Source of the DNA: Candidatus Latescibacterota bacterium
Lineage (GTDB): Bacteria > Latescibacterota > MVCY01
Direction of reading: 5' to 3'
Assembly: GCA_030640765.1 (NCBI GenBank)
Contig: DAOWIT010000041.1
Span: 1 to 7,452, forward strand
Length of the DNA stretch: 7,452 nt
The notes beneath the pieces are model-generated. The model ran no database searches, had not been told where the DNA came from, and saw only the letters and a list, made by a program, of their open reading frames with translations. The position numbers were made by a program, and so were the translations under genes. Positions 1-6,769 of this stretch are shown here, piece after piece. Each line of letters starts with the position of its first letter. Position 1 is the first letter of the stretch.

Positions 1-2066
1 ACAAGCAGTTCTCTTTGTTCCCGCAATTCTCGTTCTATCCTTTGATATTGCTGCTGATAAATGGAAAGCTTCTCCCACTCTATCCTAAGCTCGGTTAAAC
101 GAGGATCCTGATCTGAAAGCTCGCCTACCTGTTTCCGACTTCTTTTGACTTCTGTTAGGAAAGTGGACTGCTCTTTTCCTTCCAGCAGGTTTGCCACACC
201 ACTGAGGTCACGCTCTAAGGTCTCATAATCACTCCGTTTCTCTTTTATCTGTTCTATGCAGTCCTCTGCAGCTTTTACAGAATGGTTTCCTTCTATTTCG
301 GGGCACCATTTTTTCAGGGTTTGGAAAACCTCCTTCCCCAGGAGTTCGCTCTTTTGGTTCAAATCCTCCCCCCTACCCTGTTTCTTGGTTACCTCCTCCT
401 GGAGCTGCTTTGTTCTTTCCCCAAACTGCTGGAAAGCGATGAGCCTTTCGTACAACTGGTCGTAGTTCTGGCAGGCTGTACCCTGGAAGAGCTTCGCCTC
501 TGCCTCGGTGTAAAAATCTACCCAAGGTCTCAGTGACTCTTTTGTTTCTCGAAAATCGGAAGTTCTCTGTAACTTCTTTGGTAGCTCTGGCTGTGCTAAA
601 CCAGGGATTCTACGCAGAGCTGGCTCTGCCTTGGTGAAATCACCGATCATCTCTTCAGCACAGATGCAAAGTCTGGTTTTGCAGTCTTCGATTTTTCGCT
701 CAAGTGCTTTCAGGGTTTCCATCTCTTTTTTGAGTTTGAACCGGAAGAGCACGGCTGTCCCCGCAAACAGAACAGCAATTACCACCACCCATAGAGGAAA
801 CCAAAACAGCAAAAGAAGATTAGCTAAACAAAGACCTACACTCATCTTTAACAGTAACTTTGTGTGGCCTAAGCGACTTTCTGTCTGAGATATCTTGATT
901 GTGCCCTCCTGGTATTGAGGTTCCTGCTGAGAGAGGATATCCTGGCAGTGGTGGAGCTTCTGTTCCAGGTCCCTCAGAGTGCGAATATCCGCCACTGAAA
1001 CCCTAAAGTAAAGCTCCGGGTAGGCTGCAGCCTCTGCCTCACAGGAGGTTAACCGTCTCTTAAGCTCCTCAATGTCTCTCTGAACCTGACTTGTCAGAAT
1101 GTCGTTCTTTTTCACCTCCGCCAATTTGGATTGAAGCTCCTTTAAGTGCCGGAGATCTATTTGGTTATATTGGAGCAACTCATTTCGCTTTTCCTCCAAG
1201 AATTGGATCAACTCAGTATCGGAGATTTGCTCCTGGTACTTCTTCTCGTAGGAAACTTCGAGACGTTCTGCCTCATCCCGCCTTCTTTCCAGATCCAGGA
1301 GTCTGGCTTTTTTCACTCGGTAGTCCCACTGCCTTTTCTGGTGTTTAAGTTTCTCCACCCTCTGTTTTAGAGTCTTTATCTCTTCCAGCACTTTTTCTAG
1401 TTCAGTGTGTAAGGCTTTAAGGCTCTGGCACTGCTGTTCCAGCTCTTGCATCCGGCTGGCCGCTTTGCCCGCTACAGTTCCTGCACCTCGGTCGGTCTTG
1501 CCTATCTCCCTCTCCAAACGGCTCTCCAGCTTTGCCAGGGCCTTTTCTAATCCCATATCCTCCTTTCCGGTGGTCACCAGAGATTTTATCTTCTCGGTAA
1601 CGCCTTTCCTCACCTTGTCGTCGCCGATTTCGACTACTTGGAGTTGCTTCACTACCGGGATACCCTCGAAGCTCTCTCTGGTCATATTCAGTTGTGTTTC
1701 GGCAATCAGAGGACCCTGTCGGCTGCTGGGGTAGCTGTCCGTAACCTCCTCGTTAGAAGGTTTAAGGAAAAGCCTCACTATGTCGGTCCTGGAGGTCCCT
1801 CCTTTTATCTGTTTATGGAGCTCAAACTCTTCCCCGTTGGCCAGAGAGTATTTCAGATTTCCCCCATAGATTTCACAGCCCCAGGGTTTAAATCTCTGGC
1901 GCAGAGTTTTTTGAGTGAAGGGGAAAAGGATAGCAGTTATGAAGTTCTGCAGGGTGGTTTTGCCCTCATCATTGGGGGCCAAAATGAGGTTAAACTGATC
2001 CTCCAGAGGCAACCGAATCTCCTTAAGACAGCCGAACCCTGCCACAAATATCTCTTTAAATCTCAT
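1..2066 (-). CDS. yhaN: YhaN/SbcC-like coiled-coil ATPase with membrane hairpin (partial, C-terminus off window)
   Basis: The frame is open for 688 codons from ATG at 2066 to the left edge; I read every codon and found no stop. The N-terminus resembles the SMC/Rad50 half-ATPase: an RFKEI-type start and a P-loop at residues 30-37 (APNDEGKT, the first glycine being alanine). Long charged, Leu/Glu/Lys-rich coiled-coil segments follow (about 165-400 and 445-688). They are split by a hydrophobic hairpin at 410-441, with Pro424 at its turn. Rad50/SbcC proteins have a CxxC zinc hook at the coil apex; I see none in the visible part, only a CxC at 467-469. Coil plus hairpin is typical of the YhaN family (about 950-1000 residues), so roughly a quarter to a third, with Walker B and signature motifs, should lie beyond the window. 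The start overlaps the yhaO stop by 11 nt, implying translational coupling. The inferred role is the ATPase partner of YhaO in DNA-end processing at the membrane. The family call is firm; the function is inferred. Confidence 0.88.
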   Translation of the reverse strand, partial: MRFKEIFVAGFGCLKEIRLPLEDQFNLILAPNDEGKTTLQNFITAILFPFTQKTLRQRFKPWGCEIYGGNLKYSLANGEEFELHKQIKGGTSRTDIVRLFLKPSNEEVTDSYPSSRQGPLIAETQLNMTRESFEGIPVVKQLQVVEIGDDKVRKGVTEKIKSLVTTGKEDMGLEKALAKLESRLEREIGKTDRGAGTVAGKAASRMQELEQQCQSLKALHTELEKVLEEIKTLKQRVEKLKHQKRQWDYRVKKARLLDLERRRDEAERLEVSYEKKYQEQISDTELIQFLEEKRNELLQYNQIDLRHLKELQSKLAEVKKNDILTSQVQRDIEELKRRLTSCEAEAAAYPELYFRVSVADIRTLRDLEQKLHHCQDILSQQEPQYQEGTIKISQTESRLGHTKLLLKMSVGLCLANLLLLFWFPLWVVVIAVLFAGTAVLFRFKLKKEMETLKALERKIEDCKTRLCICAEEMIGDFTKAEPALRRIPGLAQPELPKKLQRTSDFRETKESLRPWVDFYTEAEAKLFQGTACQNYDQLYERLIAFQQFGERTKQLQEEVTKKQGRGEDLNQKSELLGKEVFQTLKKWCPEIEGNHSVKAAEDCIEQIKEKRSDYETLERDLSGVANLLEGKEQSTFLTEVKRSRKQVGELSDQDPRLTELRIEWEKLSIYQQQYQRIERELREQRELL
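744..839 (-). other. Transmembrane hairpin segment inside the YhaN-like coiled coil
   Basis: This encodes residues 410-441 of the YhaN-like protein, a 32-residue stretch with no charged residue. It is rich in Leu, Val, Phe and Trp and has a central F-W-F-P-L-W turn. Basic residues flank both ends (Lys407 before, RFKLKK after), which fits a tight in-out hairpin with both ends in the cytoplasm. Membrane insertion is inferred from composition only. Confidence 0.75.
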
Positions 2067-3195
2067 AGCCTCTTATCTGTCCTCTTAACAGTGCATCCAG
2101 CCCCAACACTTCTGCCTCTTCCAGCACCTGCATATCGCGTGAATTGGGTTCACACCGAACCCTGGCTTCTTGGAGTTGTTCATGGAAACGGAGTGCCAAC
2201 AGGTTATCCATCTGCTCCAGCCGATAGTCGGGACGGGTCCTGTTCTCGATCTCGCTGGCGAAGAACCAATCTTTGACGCTTTCTCGCAGACTTTCCAGCT
2301 CAAACTCTAAGGCGGGGTCTGGGTAGCCCTCCAGGATGATCTTCACCACCTCATCTTGATTAGCTAAAACCTTTATCCGTTCCAGGATCTGGTTTCTGTC
2401 CCTGAACCCATTACAGTCTATGACCTCCTCTCGGTATTGTCGGCTTTGAACCTGGATTTTCTCTACCTGGATGGAGCTACCCTTCTCCAGCTTTACCTCC
2501 AGGATGTATTTGGGACCGGTTTCATCGAGCTTCGTGGGTTCAGGACATCCGGGATAGTAACCATTCATCTCTTTTTGTTGGAAGGGAACTGAGCGAAAGC
2601 CGTGGTAGTGACCTAAGGCGTAGTAGTCAGCACCACAGGAGAGAATATCCTCGGAAGAGAAAGGAAGCCAGCTTCCCCACTGCTCCGCCGCTCTTCTATC
2701 GGTTGCCTCGGAACCGTGAAACAGGACAATATGCATTCTCTCATCCTGCGGAACACTGTAATTACGCAGCAGGTTATGGAAGCCGCTCTGTTGGGTAGCC
2801 GATGCGCCGTGAATCACCACCCCTTTATGCTTTATCTCTATGCTCTGAAATTGTCCTTCCTGGAAAATATGTACATTAGAAGGCCATTCCCAGGTAAGAT
2901 AAGGAGAACCGGTAACCAAGAGGTCATGGTTGCCAGCAACCACAAATACTGGCAGCGGATAGATTCTCTCCAATTGCCGGACGATAAAATTGATAGTGTC
3001 GGGGGAGAAGTGGGTCTGTTCAAACATATCGCCAGCAATCAGTAAAAAGTCGGGAGCAGTTTGTTCTGTCGCGTCTATAATCCTGGCAAAGCACTCTCGG
3101 TGCTCTGCTCTTCTCTGTTTGCGTTTGGACTTATCTCTGATCCCGCTGAATCTGGTATCTAAATGGATATCGGCAGTGTGGAGAAATTTAACCAT
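2056..3195 (-). CDS. yhaO: YhaO/SbcD-like metallophosphoesterase (Mre11-type DNA nuclease)
   Basis: This 379-residue calcineurin-like phosphoesterase carries the Mre11/SbcD motifs in order: ADIHLD at residues 8-13, GD at 55-56, GNHD at 88-91, HG at 160-161 and GHYH at 195-198. Together these give the usual two-metal centre. The C-terminal part (about 230-379) fits the capping and partner-binding region. The size matches YhaO (around 400 residues) and the next gene is a YhaN-like ATPase, which favours YhaO over classical SbcD. The family cleaves DNA ends or hairpins with an SMC-like ATPase; substrate and polarity here are inferred. The ATG start places the HTADIHLD motif six residues in, as expected. 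It overlaps yhaN by 11 nt. Oddly, no Shine-Dalgarno site precedes it: the upstream bases are AT-rich and then belong to a dispersed repeat beginning 3-8 nt away. Confidence 0.92.
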   Translation of the reverse strand: MVKFLHTADIHLDTRFSGIRDKSKRKQRRAEHRECFARIIDATEQTAPDFLLIAGDMFEQTHFSPDTINFIVRQLERIYPLPVFVVAGNHDLLVTGSPYLTWEWPSNVHIFQEGQFQSIEIKHKGVVIHGASATQQSGFHNLLRNYSVPQDERMHIVLFHGSEATDRRAAEQWGSWLPFSSEDILSCGADYYALGHYHGFRSVPFQQKEMNGYYPGCPEPTKLDETGPKYILEVKLEKGSSIQVEKIQVQSRQYREEVIDCNGFRDRNQILERIKVLANQDEVVKIILEGYPDPALEFELESLRESVKDWFFASEIENRTRPDYRLEQMDNLLALRFHEQLQEARVRCEPNSRDMQVLEEAEVLGLDALLRGQIRGYEI

Positions 3196-3198
3196 AAT

Positions 3199-3232
3199 AA
3201 TATGTCATTTCGAGCACAGCGAGAAATCTGTT
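3199..3232. repeat. Half copy of dispersed palindromic repeat (left arm only)
   Basis: These 34 nt match 3604-3637 in the same orientation with two mismatches (A/G at the fourth base and A/G within the core). The core begins GTCATTTCGAGC. Only the left arm is present; no complementary right arm follows between 3233 and 3270. The copy lies between the stop of the GIY-YIG gene and the start of the yhaO-like gene, ending 3 nt from the yhaO start codon. Confidence 0.85.
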
Positions 3233-3270
3233 AGCAGCGAATTGATGGAAAGGTCACCATTATTAAAAAC

Positions 3271-3558
3271 TCACAGCTCATCGTACAAGTCTTTCCATGA
3301 TGGATTCATTGATTCAATCAATGCGATTTTCTTTTCGCGACGCCATTTCTTGAGTTGCTTTTCTCGCTCAATGGCGACCCGAACATCACTGGTTACTTCA
3401 TAATAAACCAGCTTTTTAGCACGATATTTTTCGGCGAATCCTTCTATTAACCCCTGTTTATGCTCCCAAGCTCTCCGCTTTAAATTATTTGTCACACCTA
3501 TATAAAGAACTCTTGAAATGCTGGATAGAATGTAGACGTAATATTGCTTGGGTTGCAC
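3271..3558 (-). CDS. Small GIY-YIG superfamily nuclease
   Basis: This 95-residue protein is a stand-alone GIY-YIG domain. It shows YYVYIL at residues 6-11 and YIGVT at 19-23 (the GIY and YIG strands), Arg28 in the NLKRR segment as the likely catalytic arginine, His33, and Glu65 in the AIEREKQLKKW helix as the likely metal ligand. The length is usual for the COG2827-type family of predicted endonucleases. The start is GTG at 3558, supported by GAGGA 8 nt upstream. I counted about 39% GC over 3301-3540, against 58-60% in two sampled helicase lines, although other helicase lines are lower. Direct repeat copies lie on both sides and the gene separates a helicase from yhaO, so it may have arrived as part of a mobile or repeat-associated unit. 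The fold is confident; the substrate is unknown. Confidence 0.9.
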   Translation of the reverse strand: MQPKQYYVYILSSISRVLYIGVTNNLKRRAWEHKQGLIEGFAEKYRAKKLVYYEVTSDVRVAIEREKQLKKWRREKKIALIESMNPSWKDLYDEL

Positions 3559-3842
3559 AGGTTACTTCCTCGGAGCTTGTGATGGCAGATAGACAATTTT
3601 TCCAATGTGTCATTTCGAGCGCAGCGAGAAATCTGTTGGACGTTGAGAGTGAACACAGATTCCTCCCTTCGGTCGGAATGACAACTCTGTCTTGATTCGG
3701 AAGATCGATGTACTCCACCAAACATCTGCCTCATTTGCTTTCGGTGACGTTCTGCGTTTAATGCATTTGATGTATCATCCAGATAAGAATATACTGTAAA
3801 GAGATTTCCTATACCATACGTTCCACTATCTAGCCGCTTCAT
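3498..3842 (-). CDS. Doubtful 114-residue ORF, unique N-terminal half fused to repeat-derived C-terminus
   Basis: The ATG at 3842 lies 1 nt after the helicase stop. GAGGGG (3853-3858) stands 10 nt upstream, so it could be translated by coupling. The first 52 residues or so (MKRLDSGTYGIGN..., RHRKQMRQMFGG) come from non-repeat sequence and I do not recognise them. From about residue 54 the frame enters the palindromic repeat and reads CHSDRREESVF, a peptide that recurs in spurious hypothetical proteins of environmental bacteria. It then overlaps the start of the GIY-YIG gene by 61 nt. The N-terminal part may be the remnant of a small gene cut by the repeat, or no gene at all. No domain, membrane segment or signal peptide is visible. 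Confidence 0.22.
   Translation of the reverse strand: MKRLDSGTYGIGNLFTVYSYLDDTSNALNAERHRKQMRQMFGGVHRSSESRQSCHSDRREESVFTLNVQQISRCARNDTLEKLSICHHKLRGSNLCNPSNITSTFYPAFQEFFI
3567..3571 (-). promoter_or_regulatory. Ribosome-binding site of the GIY-YIG gene
   Basis: The minus strand reads GAGGA here, 8 nt before the GTG codon at 3558. This decides for the GTG start, since no ATG lies nearby upstream of the first GIY strand. Confidence 0.7.
3604..3683. repeat. Full palindromic dispersed repeat (imperfect inverted repeat)
   Basis: The arms 3609-3636 and 3655-3682 are 28 nt each and pair with 23 matches and 5 mismatches around an 18-nt loop; the outermost arm bases are GTCATT and AATGAC. Position 3608 pairs with 3683 as well. 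The left arm recurs at 3199-3232. It lies between the helicase stop and the GIY-YIG start. There is no run of T after either arm, so it does not look like a classical intrinsic terminator, though the RNA hairpin could still affect mRNA stability. It resembles REP or MITE-like elements. Confidence 0.85.
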
Positions 3843-3843
3843 T
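3684..3843. other. Spacer between helicase gene and palindromic repeat
   Basis: These 160 nt hold only the 5' half of the doubtful ORF starting at 3842. On the minus strand the other two frames are broken by stops. No tRNA, terminator or promoter is recognisable. It may be remnant coding sequence. Confidence 0.5.
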
Positions 3844-6756
3844 TCATTTCTTCCCCTCATAGGGGCATATCCCTCGGTAGGGACAAAATTCGCAGGCCAT
3901 ATACTGAGGAGAGGGAGTAAAATCCCGCTGCTTTACTCGCTCCACTACCAGTTCGATCTTTGCTTCCGTCTTCTCAATTTGCCTCTCCAGGTTCTTCAAC
4001 TTTCCTACCAATCCTGTCTCTAAGAATCTAAGCTCAACACTGGCAGGCAACTGGTCAAATTGTTTCCGGTAAGCCATTGCATAGATGGGAAGCTGGACGC
4101 TGTTCCTGGCCTCATTGTCTGCTCTGGCTTGGTCTCGCACCTCGGAGGTCTTGTAGTCAATGATCACTCCCCCCTCCTGGGTCACATCCACCCTGTCCCA
4201 TCGGCCAATCAGTTTTATATTTTCTCGGACAAAGGAGAACTTCTCCTCCACATAGTTGGGAACCTCATCTTTCTGTTGCTCCTGTTCAAAAAACCTTTTT
4301 AAGACTTCTTTGCCTTGAGCTAACCTTCTTTCCTCGTGCTCTCGGGTGAGAAACCCCTCACTGCTCCAAGAGTTCTCGAAGACGGCAATAACCTGCTCTA
4401 AGCCAATCTCCCTGCCCTGTTTTTTGACCTGATAATACTCAGCTACTGCCCTGTGGATGGCCTTGCCGTAAATCATTGTGTGATGCTGAGGGATAGGAAC
4501 TCGCAGGATATGAATATATTTGTATTTCAACGGGCAGGTCAAATAGTCGTCCACTTGCTGGCTAGAGAGGGTGAACAGGCCGTCGCTGGCCGGCAAATAC
4601 CGGGCGTCTCTCTCTACGGCAGCACCAAATCTGTTGATCACCTCAATACTGGTTGCCTTATGAGGAATAATCTCTTCTTTCTTAAGATCTAAGGCCTCGA
4701 TAACAAACTGGCTCACCTTCTTGGGCTTCTTCAGCCCCACATCCCGGCTGGAGATGAGGATAAGCTCCTCCTTGGCTCTGGTCATCCCCACATAGAAAAG
4801 GCGTCTCTCCTCCTCCAAGTGGAAATCTCTGGAGGGCAGCGTCTCTTTAATCAGTTCATCCGGAAGCGCTATCTCTCTGCCCCTTTTCCTTCCTTTCTCG
4901 CTGGGGAATCTACCGTGAACTAAGCAGGCAAGGAACACTACTCGGAACTCCAGCCCTTTCGCCCGGTGGACGGTGAGGACATTCACTGCATCCAGATCGA
5001 AGTCGGCCTCGGCCACAGGGGGATTGTCGCCCGACTCCCGGAGCATCTCCAGATATTCCAGGGTGAACGGCACCCGGTCGTGTTCTACAAACTCGCTCAC
5101 CTTCTCCAATACTTGAAAGAACTGGGCGATGTTCTTCACCTGGACCTCGTTGCGGACAGAGCTCTCTGAGGTAAGCCTCTTTAGCCATCCGGTGCGGGTG
5201 AGGAATTCATAGAGAAGCTTTCCTGTGGAAGTTTTCATACTCAACTGGTTGAAATAGTCAATGTCGGTCAGGATCTTCTCCACCGTTGCCTTGCCCTCAG
5301 CGGATATCTCTTTTAGTTGACTTAGGTTGAGGAACACCTGACGAAGTGGGATTCTGCTCTTGTGGGCATATCCGAGGCAACGACTCATATCCAAGGGATT
5401 AATCTGATAAACCGGAGAGGAGGCGAGGTGATAGAGGCTGGCATGGTCGTCGGGGTCCCTGATCACTTTAAGCAGACTCAACAGAATCTTTATCTCCTCT
5501 CGATCATAGAGCCCCTGGTTGCCGCTGAACCGCCAAGGGATTCCCTTCATATTCAACGCCCGTAGGAGGGGATCGGCGTGGCTGTTGGCCCGAACTAACA
5601 CGGCAAAATCGCTGTAATTATAGCCCCCCCGATCCATTCGTTCCTGGATCATCCGGGCTACTGCATCGGCCTCGCTGGAGAGAGTGTCGTAGTGGAAATG
5701 GTGCACCGGCAAACCATCACCGCCGATGCCAGTGATGTGTTTGTCGATATTCCTCTGGACCTCTAAGCGATTGGGATTGTTGTGCGAAATCAGGCGATAG
5801 GCGGTATCTAATATAAGCTGGGTAGAGCGATAGTTCTTAGTTAACACTATCTGTTTCGCATCGGGGTAGACATCACAAAAGGAGAGGATGTTAGTGATGG
5901 CGGCGCCGCGGAATTTATAGATGCTCTGATCATCGTCTCCCACCACGGTTATGTTTTGATGTTTGGCGGCGAGCAGTTTAACCAATTGAAACTGCGAGTA
6001 GTTTGTGTCCTGAAACTCGTCTACCAGGATGTATTTGAACTTCGACTGTAATTCCTCCAAGACATTTGGCCGGGCCCTCAGAAGCTTTAAGGGAAGCGAG
6101 ATAAGTCCGGGTATATCAATGAATCCGGTTTGGAGAAGCAGTTCTTCATATTTTTGGTAGAACCGGGCAAGCTCTGCTGCCTTTTCTGTCTCTTCTATTA
6201 GAGGCTCATCCTTTGGATTAGCCTGTGCCCTTTGTTTAAGCAGTTCAGTGTACTGGTTGTACTCCTCCTGGGTAATATCTTCATCTTTGGCCCGACTTAT
6301 GAGATTGACCATAGCGGAGAGGAACTTGGTGGGATTGGAAAGGGGACGATAATAGGAGAGCGGTAGCTCAAACAGGTGCTGCCTGAGATGGATCATGACC
6401 TCTGGGGTGGTGAGCATTCTGAAATCAGGGTCCATCCCGATCTGCAGGCCGTATTCTCGTAAGAGTTTTTGTCCAAACGAATGGAAGGTACCTATCTGAA
6501 CATTAACAAAACCATAGGGGACAAGGATATCTACCCTTTCCTCCATCTCTTGGGCAGCCTTGTCGGTGAAGGTAAGGGCCAGGATCTCCTCTGGTCTGGC
6601 CATCTTCTGGGCAATAAGGTAGGCAATGCGGCTGGTGATGACCAGGGTCTTGCCCGTTCCTGGCCCGGCGATAACCAGCAAAGGACCTTCGGCGTGCGTG
6701 ATCACCTCTCGTTGTCTGTCGTCTAAGTCCTCTAATAAGTCAGAATCTTTTACCAT
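3844..6756 (-). CDS. UvrD/PcrA-type helicase fused to iron-sulfur RecB/Cas4-like nuclease
   Basis: In the 970-residue numbering from ATG 6756, all SF1A helicase motifs are intact: Q motif around Gln15, Walker A GPGTGKT 31-37, motif Ia TFTDKAA 62-68, DEFQD 246-250, GDDDQSIYKFRGA 273-285, NYRS 308-311, VLTVHRAKGLEF 593-604 and YVGMTRAKEE 655-664. The C-terminal 240 residues form a PD-(D/E)XK nuclease with His768, GRWDRVD (Asp854), DYKTS (Asp867, Lys869) and QLPIYAMAY (Gln888). Four cysteines (741, 955, 958, 964) sit as in the Fe-S cluster of AddB/Cas4-type nucleases. It should be a 3'-5' ATP-driven DNA unwinding and cleaving enzyme, a single-chain relative of AddAB/AdnAB for end resection. The frame extends to a GTG at 6783, but that has no ribosome-binding site and overlaps the preceding gene; ATG 6756 has GAGGA 8 nt upstream. 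The upstream GNAT gene ends 11 nt away, so they are probably co-transcribed. Confidence 0.95.
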   Translation of the reverse strand: MVKDSDLLEDLDDRQREVITHAEGPLLVIAGPGTGKTLVITSRIAYLIAQKMARPEEILALTFTDKAAQEMEERVDILVPYGFVNVQIGTFHSFGQKLLREYGLQIGMDPDFRMLTTPEVMIHLRQHLFELPLSYYRPLSNPTKFLSAMVNLISRAKDEDITQEEYNQYTELLKQRAQANPKDEPLIEETEKAAELARFYQKYEELLLQTGFIDIPGLISLPLKLLRARPNVLEELQSKFKYILVDEFQDTNYSQFQLVKLLAAKHQNITVVGDDDQSIYKFRGAAITNILSFCDVYPDAKQIVLTKNYRSTQLILDTAYRLISHNNPNRLEVQRNIDKHITGIGGDGLPVHHFHYDTLSSEADAVARMIQERMDRGGYNYSDFAVLVRANSHADPLLRALNMKGIPWRFSGNQGLYDREEIKILLSLLKVIRDPDDHASLYHLASSPVYQINPLDMSRCLGYAHKSRIPLRQVFLNLSQLKEISAEGKATVEKILTDIDYFNQLSMKTSTGKLLYEFLTRTGWLKRLTSESSVRNEVQVKNIAQFFQVLEKVSEFVEHDRVPFTLEYLEMLRESGDNPPVAEADFDLDAVNVLTVHRAKGLEFRVVFLACLVHGRFPSEKGRKRGREIALPDELIKETLPSRDFHLEEERRLFYVGMTRAKEELILISSRDVGLKKPKKVSQFVIEALDLKKEEIIPHKATSIEVINRFGAAVERDARYLPASDGLFTLSSQQVDDYLTCPLKYKYIHILRVPIPQHHTMIYGKAIHRAVAEYYQVKKQGREIGLEQVIAVFENSWSSEGFLTREHEERRLAQGKEVLKRFFEQEQQKDEVPNYVEEKFSFVRENIKLIGRWDRVDVTQEGGVIIDYKTSEVRDQARADNEARNSVQLPIYAMAYRKQFDQLPASVELRFLETGLVGKLKNLERQIEKTEAKIELVVERVKQRDFTPSPQYMACEFCPYRGICPYEGKK

Positions 6757-6764
6757 CGGGAAAA

Positions 6765-6769
6765 TCCTC
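6765..6769 (-). promoter_or_regulatory. Ribosome-binding site of the helicase-nuclease gene
   Basis: GAGGA on the minus strand lies 8 nt before ATG 6756. It overlaps the TGA stop of the GNAT gene (6768-6770), which suggests translational coupling. It is the reason for preferring ATG 6756 over GTG 6783. Confidence 0.75.

Noticed and set aside
1638..2276. 212-codon plus-strand ORF
   Set aside because: It lies antisense to the yhaN start and yhaO end, whose frames carry clear P-loop and family motifs; its translation shows no domain.
2990..3403. Plus-strand 137-codon ORF across the half repeat
   Set aside because: It runs antisense to yhaO and to the GIY-YIG gene and includes the repeat frame; shadow ORF.
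3609..3682. Intrinsic transcription terminator
   Set aside because: The inverted repeat has long arms and mismatches but no T run on either strand after it.
3199..3683. CRISPR array
   Set aside because: Only two repeat copies about 370 nt apart with a protein gene between them, and no regular spacers.
3485..3721. Minus-strand ORF reading VIPTEGRNLCS through the palindromic repeat
   Set aside because: This is another frame of the dispersed repeat; it overlaps the GIY-YIG start and has no support as a gene.
4910..5188. Minus-strand ORF inside the helicase gene
   Set aside because: Out-of-frame shadow of the helicase, with no recognisable protein.
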